A DNA stretch of 64,000 nucleotides from Verrucomicrobiaceae bacterium (GCA_016713245.1 JADJPM010000001.1:1674001-1738000), one strand, 5' to 3'; positions 9,213 to 17,404 are shown, counted from the stretch's first letter. Program-made: numbers and translations. Notes: generated by a model from the sequence alone, not told the origin.

Positions 9213-10060
9213 TGGATATGGCTGAGACGACCCGCTTTGCCCCAAGCCCCACCGGATGGCTGCACCTCGGTCATGCCTACGCGGCTCTTTTGCCGCTAAA
9301 CAAGCGGATCGCAGACGCTTCTTGATTCGTCTGGAGGACATCGATGCCACGCGAGCACGGCCAGAGTATGAAGAAGCCATTTTTGAGGACCTGGCTTGGC
9401 TAGGCCTTTCATGGGAAAAACCGGTGCGCAGACAAAGCGATCACTTTGAAGACTATCGAGCCGCCTTGGGCCAGTTGGAGACCAAAGGGCCTGCTTTACC
9501 CATGCTTTTGCACGCGACGCGAAATCCAGGATGAGATCGCCAGAGCTGGAAACGCGCCGCAAGGTCCCGATGGGCCGCTTTATCCAGGCACCTGTCGGCA
9601 TCTCGATGCAGATGAACGTCAAAACGACTCGTCAGCGGTGACGCCTATGCCCTGCGGCTCGATGTGACCCAAGCGCTGCAACTCATCGACACCCCGCTGA
9701 CCTTCACCGAGCTCTCTCGCGGTGAAATCACCGCCGATCCGACGATCTTTGGCGATGTCGTGCTCGCCCGCAAAGACACCCCTGCGAGCTATCACCTCGC
9801 CGTCGTCGTGGATGATGCGCTCCAAGGCATCTCGCTCGTCACGCGTGGCGAGGACCTGATGCCCGCCACGCACCTTCACCGTCTGCTTCAGCATCTTCTC
9901 AGCCTTCCTGTGCCCCGCTGGCATCATCACCGCCTCATCACCGATGAATCCGGCAAACGTCTCGCCAAACGTGATGACGCCCGTTCGCCTCCGCAGCCTG
10001 CGCGAGGCTGGCTGGACGCCGGAGCGAGTGCGCGAGGAGTTGGGAATTCCGATTTGGTGA
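9212..10060 (+). pseudogene. gluQ: Glutamyl-Q tRNA(Asp) synthetase-like gene with four frameshifts
   Basis: Class I aminoacyl-tRNA synthetase-like protein that places glutamate on queuosine of tRNA-Asp. Recognisable pieces occur in order in three frames: RFAPSPTGWLHLGHAYAAL (HIGH-type motif), RRFLIRLEDIDATRARPEYE, LLYPCFCTRREIQDEI, RLDVTQALQLIDTPL, YHLAVVVDDALQGISLVTRG and KRLAKRDDARS (KMSKS-type region). A single missing T near 9290, an extra G near 9488, a missing A near 9620 and an extra C near 9990 together rebuild one protein of about 282 residues. All four events lie in short homopolymers. This could be a pseudogene, but the even conservation of every piece between the breaks points to base-calling error. 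It overlaps tcdA by TGATG. Confidence 0.8.
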
Positions 10061-10578
10061 AAACCTCGCTGTTCTGCGGTGGCCTCTGTGGTAAACCAGT
10101 CTCCACAATGCACTCAACTGCCGTCTCCATTTTCAACGACGTCATCGGTCCCGTGATGCGTGGTCCGTCCAGCTCGCACTGCGCCGCCGCGCTGCGCATC
10201 GGCCGGCTGGCGCGGGATTTGATGGAGGGCGAAATCAGTGAGGTGCTCGTCGAGTTCGACCGCGCAGGCTCGCTGCCGACCACCCACGAGAGCCAAGGCA
10301 GCGACATGGGCCTCTTTGGCGGCCTCCTCGGCTGGGACGCCGATGACGAGCGTCTGCCAAACTCCGCGCAAGCTCTCGCCGATGCTGGCATCAAGCTCCG
10401 CATCGAAACCGTCGACGTCGGCGATCCGCATCCGAACACCTACCGCCTCACACTGAAGAACACGCGTGAAACGCACACCCTCATCGCCATCTCGACCGGT
10501 GGCGGCATGATCGAAGTCATCGAGATCGACGGCGTGCCGCTGCACATGGACGGCGGGTATCACGAGACGTTGATTTGG

Positions 10579-10639
10579 GAAAGTGGCTGCGACTTTAGTC
10601 GCATTCAGGAATGATTCGGCTAAAGCCGAAACCACTTTC
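10579..10639. repeat. 61-bp REPIN-like double-hairpin element inside L-serine dehydratase
   Basis: The element is bounded by perfect inverted ends GAAAGTGG and CCACTTTC. Inside it has two hairpins: GCGACT/AGTCGC with a TT loop (10589-10602) and TTCGGCT/AGCCGAA with an AA loop (10615-10630). A related element with the same TTCGGCT stem and CCACTTT end lies at 17815-17877. No coding capacity and no target duplication are seen. This architecture matches non-autonomous REP doublets moved in trans. Confidence 0.82.
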
Positions 10640-10711
10640 TCAGAAGACAAAGTCATCATCCACGAACTCGCTGACAAACAGCTCACCCAAGTCAAAGCCG
10701 CCACTTTTGTC

Positions 10712-10757
10712 CCCTCCGTCCTTTTGGTCCCTTTAGGCCCTCTTTCGGTCAAAAAGC
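10712..10757 (+). repeat. Short imperfect tandem words (GTCC/TTTTGGTCCC type)
   Basis: Successive units close to TTTTGTCCCC, TCCGTCC, TTTTGGTCCC, TTTAGGCCCTC and TTTCGGTC repeat every 9-11 bases. They read in frame as VPSVLLVPLGPL within the linker of L-serine dehydratase. Nearly the same words occur at the start of the gene at 49969, where they read VPSVLFV. Confidence 0.55.
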
Positions 10758-11624
10758 TTTCTCCCGTGCTTCCCGTCCCTTCCCGCAAAAACCTCCAGGT
10801 GCCCTTCACGAGCTGCGCCGACATGCTTGCCCACGACGGAGCCCAAAACACGCCTCTTTGGCAGCTCGCCATCGAGTATGAGCGTGCTCGCGGAAACTTC
10901 ACCGAGGAGGAAGTCATCGCGAAGATGACCGATATCGTCCGCATCCTGCGCAAATCCATCGCCAGCGGCATCGCGGGCACGAGTTACGAAGATCGCGTGC
11001 TGCATCATCAAAGCGGGCGCTTTGCCGAAATGATGAAAGCGGGCCGTTTGCTCGATGGCGGAGCCTTGAACCGCATCATCCTCTATGTCACCTCCATCAT
11101 GGAAGTGAAGAGCAGCATGGGCGTCATCGTGGCCGCGCCGACAGCAGGGGCTTGTGCGGCGCTGCCAGGCGCGGTGATCGCGATGTCGGAGGAAATGGGC
11201 AAGGACGAGACCGAAATGGCCAAAGCGATGCTCGCTGCCGGATTGATCGGTGTTTTCATTGCCACGCGATGGACCTTTGCGGCGGAAGTGGGCGGTTGTC
11301 AGGCCGAAGGCGGTTCCGCAGCCTGCATGGCCGCCGCCGCGCTCGTCACACTCGCGGACGGCACACGGGATCAGGCCATCGCGGCGGCTTCGATGGCGTT
11401 TCAGAGCATGCTCGGCCTCATTTGCGATCCCATCGCGAATCGCGTCGAAGCGCCGTGCCTCGGCAAAAACGTCATGGCAGCCTCGAACGCCCTTTCCTGC
11501 GCAAACATGGCCCTCGCCGGCTACGATCCGCTCATCCCGCTCGATGAAGTCATCGACGCCGCCAAAGCCGTCTCCGAACGCATGCCTCGCGAGCATCGCT
11601 GCACCTCCCTCGGCGGCCTCGCCG

Positions 11625-12373
11625 TCACCCCGACCTCCCTCGAAATCGAAAAACGCCAGCCGCGATCACGGCGTCAAAGTCATGCCCCGGCAGCAGACGC
11701 GGCTGCACATCGATCGCGATGATCGACTCGTCCGGCGCACGGATGAAATTGCGATCATGCGTGTCCGCAAGCTGCACGCCATCGCCGCGTTCCCACAGCA
11801 TCAACGTGTCGTTGTAGGCAAAGCCAAGCGCATGCAGCAAGCCGTGGATTTCCTCCTCCGTCGGAATGAATCGCACCGGATGCGGCTGGATGAAGGGCTG
11901 CGAGGTCACAATGCTCAGACCGCCCGGCCGCTTCCACATGCCCTCAAAGCGAACGTCATCACCGAAGATTCGATTGCTCAGCCGCAGCCTGCGCAAGTAT
12001 CCCGCCGGCGTGTAGTAACCGAATTGCCCGAAACCGGCCTCGCCGGGGAAAGTGGACTTCCAAAACCTCGTGCCACCACCAGCATGAAACACCTCATGCT
12101 CTCGCCCGGATTTTCCGAACGCACGGCTTGGGAGATCGCGCTCCTTCAGAGCACAGCCGCTGCTTTTTGCAAAGCTCGCGAGGGCTTCAAACTGGGCGGC
12201 GACTCGGGCTTCCCACTCGGCAACCGGATCCCGTGGCTGACCCACATTTGCCATTCGGCGGCTTGGTGGAGAAGGTCGATGTCCCGCTGCGAGAGCGGCT
12301 TGTTCTGCTTCTGCAAGGTCCATATCCGTTGCGCCTCCTCGAGGGGGATCGGTTGGGGGACGTCTGAGTTCAT
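11625..12373 (-). CDS. Kinase-like protein of polyvalent-protein type (frameshifted)
   Basis: Single-domain protein of about 250 residues once one base is restored. The start MNSDVPQPIPLEEAQRIW runs in one frame to AAEWQ. The rest (NVGQPRDPVAEWEARVAAQF) continues in another, and adding one A to the AAA run at 12247-12249 joins them. The body contains GREHEVFHAGGGTRFWK, GYYTPAGYLRRL, IPTEEEIHGLLHALGF and DTHDRNFIRAPDESIIAIDV. The order of a strand-lysine, a helix and a D-x-x-x-x-N then D series resembles the kinase-like domain found in polyvalent proteins of mobile elements. That assignment is from memory of the motif only. The 3' end overlaps the 3' end of L-serine dehydratase by about 98 bp, which is unusual and may hide another indel. 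Confidence 0.55.
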
Positions 12374-12667
12374 GGCGCATTTTGCCCGACAGATTCCCGC
12401 CCGGCAACCCCTTGTTTCATTCTGATTTCACTCACCCGACTGCTCATGCTCTTCGTCATCCGCATGATCAGCCGAGCCCGAATCCGCGAGGTTAATCGAA
12501 CCACGAGAAGAAATCTGTTCAAAAACATCTTGCGTTTCGGCAACGACTTGTGAGCATCTATTCCCCTATGCATTTAGGGGCCGCCATCTTACACAGCGCA
12601 CAGCGCACAGCGCACAGCGCGTGTAGCGGCTCGCGGACCCTCAAAGTGGGCGTTTTTCAAGGTTTTC
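12374..12667. other. Gene-free stretch before the palindromic array
   Basis: I see no convincing gene here. A small minus-strand frame at 12370-12573 is very basic and unlike any known protein, so I leave it out. The only structure is four exact copies of ACAGCGC at 12593-12620. The stretch probably holds the promoter of the kinase-like gene, but I cannot place it. Confidence 0.5.
12593..12620. repeat. Four tandem copies of ACAGCGC
   Basis: Four exact head-to-tail 7-bp units occur directly before the 21-bp palindromic array. A repeat this short can change copy number by slippage. No gene is in frame with it. Confidence 0.8.
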
Positions 12668-12934
12668 AGGAGCTTCCCTCACGAAAAGGGACGATTCCCT
12701 CGCTCTCAGGGAGCTTTACCTCAGCGGGAGGGATTCGCGTCATGAGACGCGGGATTCATCCCCAACTCTCAGGGAACGTTCCCTCGGCCCGAGGGAACGC
12801 TCCCTCACCGTTAGGGATTGTCACCTCAACCCGAGGGATTCCTCCCCACCTCCAGCAGGAACTTCCCTCGGCGTCAGGGATTCTTACCTTTTCTCCAGGG
12901 ATGCATCCCTCAGCGCGGAAAGAGGCTCCCTTTT
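12668..12934. repeat. Degenerate 21-bp palindromic tandem array, about 13 units
   Basis: The stretch repeats every 21 bp. Each unit has a dyad core close to GAGGGAANNTTCCCTC (the clearest reads AGGGAACGTTCCCTC) followed by about six variable bases. Units fall near 12668, 12687, 12708, 12729, then about every 21 bp to 12922; two neighbouring pairs are 20+22 instead of 21+21. Because 21 is a multiple of three, both strands can be read as 7-residue peptide repeats, but composition gives no reason to call a gene. The array ends 75 bp before the gene at 13010. Function is unknown: regulation, a recombination site or a structural RNA are all possible. Confidence 0.8.
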
Positions 12935-13009
12935 CCAAATCTCCTCTTCTCCCCCTCTCCCAGTCTTCTCGTCTGGCATATCACACTATCACCCGGAGGG
13001 CCGCCTGAC

Positions 13010-13813
13010 ATGCCCTGGGACCAAGGAAGCTGGGACAGCCAGTCCTGGGACTCTGATTCACTCAACTCCACATCCACCACCAAGAAGAAAACGCCTATGA
13101 CCCGCCAAGCCTATTACCCCGTCCGCATCGCCGATCAGATCCTCTGGTTGGAAAACCTCCGCAACAAGTTCGCCGGGCACGCCCCCACGCTCGGCATCTC
13201 CACCGCCAAGTGCGAGGCCGCCATCGCCGATGCCCGCTGGCTCGTCTATACCCTCGGCTCCTGGCTGCCCGCCGTGCGGGATTGGCAAAAAGCCTGCACC
13301 GCCGCTGCCGAGCAGGCCCAGAGCGGCACCGGAGCCGCCGCGCTCGTGCTCCCCGTCTTCGTCCCACCCGCGCTGCCCGCCGCCGCCGGAGGTCAGCCCG
13401 CCGTCGTCGCCCGTCCCCCTGGAGCCCTCGACCGCATCTTCGATACCGTGGGCGACATCAAATCCAGCGACACCTACACCGACGCCATCGGCCAAGACCT
13501 CGGCATTATCGGCGCAGGCAAGACCGCTCCTGACCTCGCCACCCTCCAGCCCGTGCTGAAAGTCAGCCTCGCAGGCAACAAAGTGGAACTCGACTGGAGC
13601 TGGCAGGGCAACAGCGCCTACCTCGACCAGTGCGAAATCCAAGTGGATCGCGGCAGCGGCTACCAAGTCCTCACCTTCGACACCACCCCCGGCTACACCG
13701 ACAGCACCCCGTTCCCTGCCACGCCCACGAAATGGAAATACCGCGCCATCTACCGCGTGGACGACCAACAAGTCGGCCAATGGAGCGCAGAGGTGAGCAT
13801 CACTGTTGGTTAA
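13010..13813 (+). CDS. Accessory protein with C-terminal Fn3-like domain
   Basis: Protein of 267 residues. The first 20 or so are Trp/Asp/Ser-rich (WDQGSWDSQSWDSDS). A predicted helical region of about 100 residues follows (YYPVRIADQILWLENLRNKF, DARWLVYTLGSWLPAVRDWQKAC), then an Ala/Pro/Val linker. The last 90 residues form a fibronectin-III-like beta sandwich (VELDWSWQGNSAYLDQCEIQ, TPTKWKYRAIYRV, QVGQWSAEVSITVG). No signal peptide is seen. A GGAGGG lies nine bases before the ATG at 13010 and settles the start. From memory, similar helical-plus-Fn3 proteins recur in verrucomicrobial genomes without known role. It is the first gene after the palindromic array and leads a run of small genes on the same strand. 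Confidence 0.75.
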   Translation: MPWDQGSWDSQSWDSDSLNSTSTTKKKTPMTRQAYYPVRIADQILWLENLRNKFAGHAPTLGISTAKCEAAIADARWLVYTLGSWLPAVRDWQKACTAAAEQAQSGTGAAALVLPVFVPPALPAAAGGQPAVVARPPGALDRIFDTVGDIKSSDTYTDAIGQDLGIIGAGKTAPDLATLQPVLKVSLAGNKVELDWSWQGNSAYLDQCEIQVDRGSGYQVLTFDTTPGYTDSTPFPATPTKWKYRAIYRVDDQQVGQWSAEVSITVG

Positions 13814-13835
13814 TTTCCACAACTCCGCCTTCATC

Positions 13836-13982
13836 ATGCTCTCCTCCCTTCGTCACCTCATCCACATGGCCCTGCGCAAATGGAAGTGCTGCAAATGTGG
13901 CAGCCACCACGAGTTCACCCGCGACTCCTGCACCTGTGGTCACAAACGCTGTAGCGGCTGTGCAGCCAGTTATGGCTGGTGA
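13836..13982 (+). CDS. 48-residue zinc-ribbon-like microprotein
   Basis: Very small protein beginning MLSSLRHLIHMALRKW. Six or more cysteines are arranged as KCCKCGSHHEF, then DSCTCGHKRCSGCAASYGW. The spacing (CxxC, CxC, CxxC, with His nearby) suggests one or two bound zinc ions. It starts 22 bp after the Fn3-like gene and ends 41 bp before the coiled-coil gene, so the three are likely cotranscribed. Cysteine conservation over 48 codons, starting at ATG and ending at TGA, is unlikely by chance. Function is unknown; a nucleic-acid or protein adaptor is possible. Confidence 0.6.
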   Translation: MLSSLRHLIHMALRKWKCCKCGSHHEFTRDSCTCGHKRCSGCAASYGW

Positions 13983-14023
13983 TTTCGTTAGCATCACGAT
14001 CCAAACCCAAACAACCAACAACC

Positions 14024-14335
14024 ATGTCCTCCCATCTCTACAACAAAGGCGAGCTGCCTCGCGAAGACACTTTTGATCACCTCGGGAGTGGCGACTACGC
14101 GCGGGATACTCTCCAAGCTCAAGTCGCCACCTCGCGCCGTGATTTGCAAACCGTGCGTCAACAACTTGCCGATACAAGAGCGCGTGGATCGAGCGGCGAA
14201 GGGCACATCGGCGAAAACGCTGGCTCCCTAAACGCCCGAGACTGGCACCAGAAGCTCGAATACCTCGAAAGCAAAATCCGCTTCATCGAGCGCGAGCAAC
14301 AGCTCGCCGAACGTGCTCTCAATCGTCTCCGCTAA
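14024..14335 (+). CDS. Small coiled-coil protein of unknown function
   Basis: Protein of 103 residues with two charged helical stretches (RDTLQAQVATSRRDLQTVRQ and WHQKLEYLESKIRFIEREQQ, ending LAERALNRLR). They look like a helical hairpin or coiled coil. The middle is Gly/Ser-rich. It follows the zinc-ribbon-like gene by 41 bp and precedes another small gene by 20 bp on the same strand. The ATG at 14024 follows the in-frame lead without a clear ribosome site. Nothing identifies its partner; the run of small genes suggests they act together. Confidence 0.6.
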   Translation: MSSHLYNKGELPREDTFDHLGSGDYARDTLQAQVATSRRDLQTVRQQLADTRARGSSGEGHIGENAGSLNARDWHQKLEYLESKIRFIEREQQLAERALNRLR

Positions 14336-14355
14336 CACTCACCACTACCACGATC

Positions 14356-14532
14356 ATGACCCGCTCCGACAAACACCCCGTAGGCCGCACCGTCGCCAAG
14401 ACTGAAGCCAAAGTGGATGCCACCCTCAGCAACCGCGAGGCCTACCCTGTGAAGTCCGGCGCCTGGAAATCTGGCAATGACCGCTTCGAGCCATCTAAAG
14501 ACTCACCCAGCGTCACCGTGCATCGGCGTTAA
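14356..14532 (+). CDS. 58-residue basic polar protein
   Basis: Short polar protein (MTRSDKHPVGRTVAKTEAK at the start, VTVHRR at the end) with no hydrophobic core segment and a net positive charge. It is probably disordered alone and may fold on a partner. It lies 20 bp after the coiled-coil gene and keeps the GC-rich third positions of that gene. Downstream of its stop the base composition falls, so it marks the left edge of an inserted block. Confidence 0.5.
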   Translation: MTRSDKHPVGRTVAKTEAKVDATLSNREAYPVKSGAWKSGNDRFEPSKDSPSVTVHRR

Positions 14533-14676
14533 GTCGGCCATTTGAAGCCAACAAAGTAGGCAACCAAACTTCTGCTTCTCCATCTCTCGGTCTGACCCTG
14601 CACTTATGCCCCCTTTATCTCCTCGAATAGCTGCCCCAGGATCAAGTCTTGCACATCGAATACCAACCTTGCCGCC

Positions 14677-15534
14677 TTGCTGACTCTTTTGATTACATGC
14701 TTCCTGGTTGCTGGATGTGGCAAGGAAGGAAAGAATACGGGCAAGGCGGATAGTAATGCAGCCCCCGCCGCGGCGGCGACAAAAAATGTTCCGCCGACTG
14801 CTGAAGAAAAGAAATCCAGTGCCGCAGCAGAAACTCCAAAGACACCGGATGAGACAGTCCAGCCTTCGGCGAAACCCTCGACGAAGAAGCCGGACAAGAA
14901 GACAAAAGAGGATGAAGGTGCCGACTGGCAACAGCTCATCCTACTCCTTGGCTTTTTCGTCCCTGTTTTAGTTTTGCTGCTTTTGTTAATCGTGACGCTT
15001 GTCCAAGTCGTGGCAGTTAAAAAGCAACTGCGGGCACTTTCTGCCAGCCTCAAACGTGAGATGGATGAGATTCGATCAAGTGTGCAGATTCTACCCAAAC
15101 AGATCGCGCAGATGCTCGACCGCAGGATGGAAGATCAAGGCATGTCCTATCGTGATAATGGCCCGCCGACAAAAGCACATGGCGATTTGATGGCGCAATT
15201 GACGCGTAGCGATCCGGTGACCATGCAGTCACCAGAGGCAAAATCTGTGATTAGCGCTTTTCTTATCTGTGCTTCCGAGGTCAATCCTATGGGTGGCATC
15301 ATCAGAGTGCGCTTGGACGCGATTGCCCGTTTGGCGAATTGTTCAACTGCTGATGTTAGGAGCATCTTAGCATCTGCCAATTCCGCTTACAGTTCGTGCG
15401 GCCATCCGATACTCAGACGCGAGAACTTTCTGTCAGTCGTTGAGAGCCGCAGCGATAACCCCGGTGAATCCCCTTATGTCGCAGCCATCTCGCATGAGGC
15501 GCTTCAAGCCATGAAGGAGAACACTCCTAACTAA
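14677..15534 (+). CDS. Lipoprotein with transmembrane helix and helical cytoplasmic domain
   Basis: Protein of 285 residues. A hydrophobic start ends in a lipobox (CFLVAGC), then a Lys/Ala/Pro/Glu-rich disordered linker of about 65 residues. A strong membrane helix (LLLGFFVPVLVLLLLLIVTL) and a soluble helical domain follow. The soluble part includes a small winged-helix-like piece (IRVRLDAIARLANCSTADVRS). A TTG at 14677 gives the start; no ATG is available in frame upstream. A lipobox followed by a second membrane helix is unusual. The gene is clearly AT-richer than those before 14532 and after 17400, so it appears to be part of a transferred block. Confidence 0.6.
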   Translation: MLTLLITCFLVAGCGKEGKNTGKADSNAAPAAAATKNVPPTAEEKKSSAAAETPKTPDETVQPSAKPSTKKPDKKTKEDEGADWQQLILLLGFFVPVLVLLLLLIVTLVQVVAVKKQLRALSASLKREMDEIRSSVQILPKQIAQMLDRRMEDQGMSYRDNGPPTKAHGDLMAQLTRSDPVTMQSPEAKSVISAFLICASEVNPMGGIIRVRLDAIARLANCSTADVRSILASANSAYSSCGHPILRRENFLSVVESRSDNPGESPYVAAISHEALQAMKENTPN

Positions 15535-15587
15535 TCGAAGTTTTCCACACAAACATCACAACCCTAAAACCATCCCATCACAGCAGC

Positions 15588-16711
15588 ATGAGTAACAGTA
15601 ACCAAACCTTCTCTTTTACAGAATTCGCCGAAGAACTTCTTCAAGTTTATCAAAGCAGGGTTGCTCAAGACTGGGTGGACGGGCTGGCATTCATGAGCAC
15701 AGCGGGCGGGCGTGTTGATCTGCTCAAAAAAGTCCAGGACCGCACAGCCACATTCCTCTCTCTGAGCGACCCACAACCCAATTACTCTGGAGCCTCGATT
15801 GAAGCCATCATTGGTGAATTTGGCTCAGGGAAGAGTCATCTCGGATTCTTGCTGAAATACCACTTCATCAGCACAGCACCAAAAACCCTTGTGATGCACT
15901 GCCAAATGACGGGGGATCGGTCTGTGGGAGAGGTTTGGGCGCGGGCGCTCCAAAATCTCTGGCTGTCGCAATGTGGTTCCCGCATTGAATCTGGAATCGA
16001 GATGTCCGGTTTTGACGCCTTGCGCAACGCGCTGGCAAAAGAGCCACCACCTCGGGCGAAAGCACGTCTGGTTGAGGTTATGCGAAAGTTCATGCGCAAA
16101 CTCGATCCAACTTTTGCACAAGATTTCGCAACAGCGCTACTCAGCGGCAATGCCTCACTTCTCTCCGAGTTCTTGACGGCCTGGATTGCCAAGGAAGAAC
16201 CGCTTCTTGCCAACGAGGCGCTGCAAGTGATCCTTGGGGTGTTCAATCACATGGGGCTCGCCGGGAGATTGGTTTTCCTGCTGGATGAGGTCGAAGCCCT
16301 GGAATCACTCGACCGTAGCGGCCATTGCTCGCTGTGCAGGCATTTCAGGATCTTCACGATGATTTTGCATTTCGTGTTCCTGGCTTGCCCGCTCTTTCGT
16401 GGATATTCCTTTCGACGACCAAATTCTGGGGAGACTGGACGCGAGCTATTGCCATCTCTTTTCGGTGAAAGAGATCGAACAAGATACGTCAGTGCTATTC
16501 CATCCATAGAAAAGATTGAGGTGTATTCCCTCGCTGACCGCTATGCTTTGCTCTTGCAGTTGACGGCCGCCTTAAATCTCCGCTGTCATCGGAACAACTC
16601 CAGTCGGCTGCGGACGCAGCATGGGAGCAACTCGTTAGCGAAGGCCGCCAATGGCATATGCGCAGTATTCACTCCATCATCCGAGAGAAAGTCGCCCGCC
16701 AAGCAGCTTGA
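15588..16711 (+). pseudogene. Decayed P-loop ATPase, BREX-ATPase-like
   Basis: The first 240 residues are intact. They hold a Walker A motif (GEFGSGKSH near residue 80) and a Walker B motif (RLVFLLDEVEALESL). The opening (QDWVDGLAFMSTAGGRVDLL) and the GKSH signature recall ATPases of phage-defence systems such as the BREX BrxC/BrxD type, though I cannot settle the family. After Walker B the protein breaks. QAFQDLHDDFAFRVPGLPAL, STTKFWGDWTRAIAI and later LQSAADAAWEQLVSEGRQW are found in other frames up to a stop at 16709-16711. At least three indels or a deletion are needed, more than in neighbouring genes, so true decay is plausible here. Confidence 0.6.
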
Positions 16712-16776
16712 TTGTCTTTTCAAACACACAGCTCACCAAACATCTCCAACTTCATATCCATCCACCCTCCAAATAT

Positions 16777-17385
16777 ATGCAAAAGTCACGCCTTACTCAG
16801 AACCGAATCAGCCAACCCTCTTCTGTTGTTAGCCACGGGAGTCAGTTGAGTCCAGCAACAGCTCAGTTGGACGCATCGAGCCTTAAACCTTCTTCTTTTC
16901 ACGCGTTTCTTTGGCCGAATCTGACAGGTATCGCATTTTCCATTATCGGTGGGATAGCGATGGGTAGTCGAGAAGAAGAAGTTGGGGCAGTATTTTTTGT
17001 TCTGGCAGGGATCGCAATTATTTGGACCGCGGTTTACGGCGCTATCGTTCTTCACAGAGCATGGCGAACTCTTCAAGGGAGCACCGCACGGACAACCCCA
17101 GGAAAGGCGGTGGGATATCTTTTCATTCCCTTCTTTGGCTTGTATTGGGTATTTCAGGCCTACCACGGATGGGCCAAGGACTACAACCAGCATCTGGTCA
17201 GCCAGGGGCTAGATCAGCCAGATAAACGTGCAAGCGAAGGCCTTTTCTTGGCAACTTGCATCCTGATGGTCTGCGGTATCATTCCGTTGCTTGGTCTTGT
17301 GGCTCAATTCGTGGGAATCATCTTCGGGTTGATTACATTCAGCCAGCTAGTTCGAGGAACAAATTACCTCGTTCTCGGGAAATAG
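16777..17385 (+). CDS. Multi-pass membrane protein of unknown function
   Basis: Protein of about 202 residues. A polar start of 45 residues precedes four hydrophobic segments: GIAFSIIGGIAMG, VGAVFFVLAGIAIIWTAVYG, GYLFIPFFGLYWVFQAYHGW and ATCILMVCGIIPLLGLVAQF. The motif KAVGYLFIPFFGLYWVFQ recurs in planctomycetal and verrucomicrobial membrane proteins of unknown role. Its codon use is AT-richer, like the lipoprotein and ATPase genes before it, so it is probably the right-hand member of the same inserted block. The ATG at 16777 was chosen; a longer frame from 16651 would start inside the ATPase remnant. Confidence 0.65.
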   Translation: MQKSRLTQNRISQPSSVVSHGSQLSPATAQLDASSLKPSSFHAFLWPNLTGIAFSIIGGIAMGSREEEVGAVFFVLAGIAIIWTAVYGAIVLHRAWRTLQGSTARTTPGKAVGYLFIPFFGLYWVFQAYHGWAKDYNQHLVSQGLDQPDKRASEGLFLATCILMVCGIIPLLGLVAQFVGIIFGLITFSQLVRGTNYLVLGK

Positions 17386-17404
17386 TAATCTCCAGCACTT
17401 TCCC

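Larger units (their letters stand above)
10108..11722 (+). pseudogene. sdaA: L-serine dehydratase, beta-alpha fusion split by a palindromic insert
   Basis: Iron-sulfur L-serine ammonia-lyase (serine to pyruvate and ammonia). The beta part opens with SIFNDVIGPVMRGPSSSHCA, a diagnostic sequence. The alpha part carries the cluster cysteines in GGCQAEGGSAACMAAA and LICDPIANRVEAPCLG. A 61-bp repeat at 10579-10639 breaks the frame, and the first half stops at 10614. Removing exactly those 61 bases joins HETLIW to SEDKVIIHELADK in one frame. The insert itself supplies a GTG at 10583 in the downstream frame, so the halves may be made separately, as in bacteria with two subunits. A second oddity is a proline/valine/leucine-rich linker at 10712-10757 made of short word repeats. 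The last 30 codons run into the convergent gene. Confidence 0.85.

Noticed and set aside
12370..12573. A 67-codon basic minus-strand frame
   Set aside because: No start signal, no conserved look, and it overlaps the start of the kinase-like gene.
12668..12934. The 21-bp array as a CRISPR array
   Set aside because: Repeats are too short (15 bp conserved), spacers are only about six bases, and no cas gene is near.
12550..13008. A plus-strand 152-codon frame and a minus-strand 60-codon frame across the 21-bp array
   Set aside because: Both are by-products of a 21-bp period, which keeps any frame open as a 7-residue repeat. No start signal or known composition supports them.
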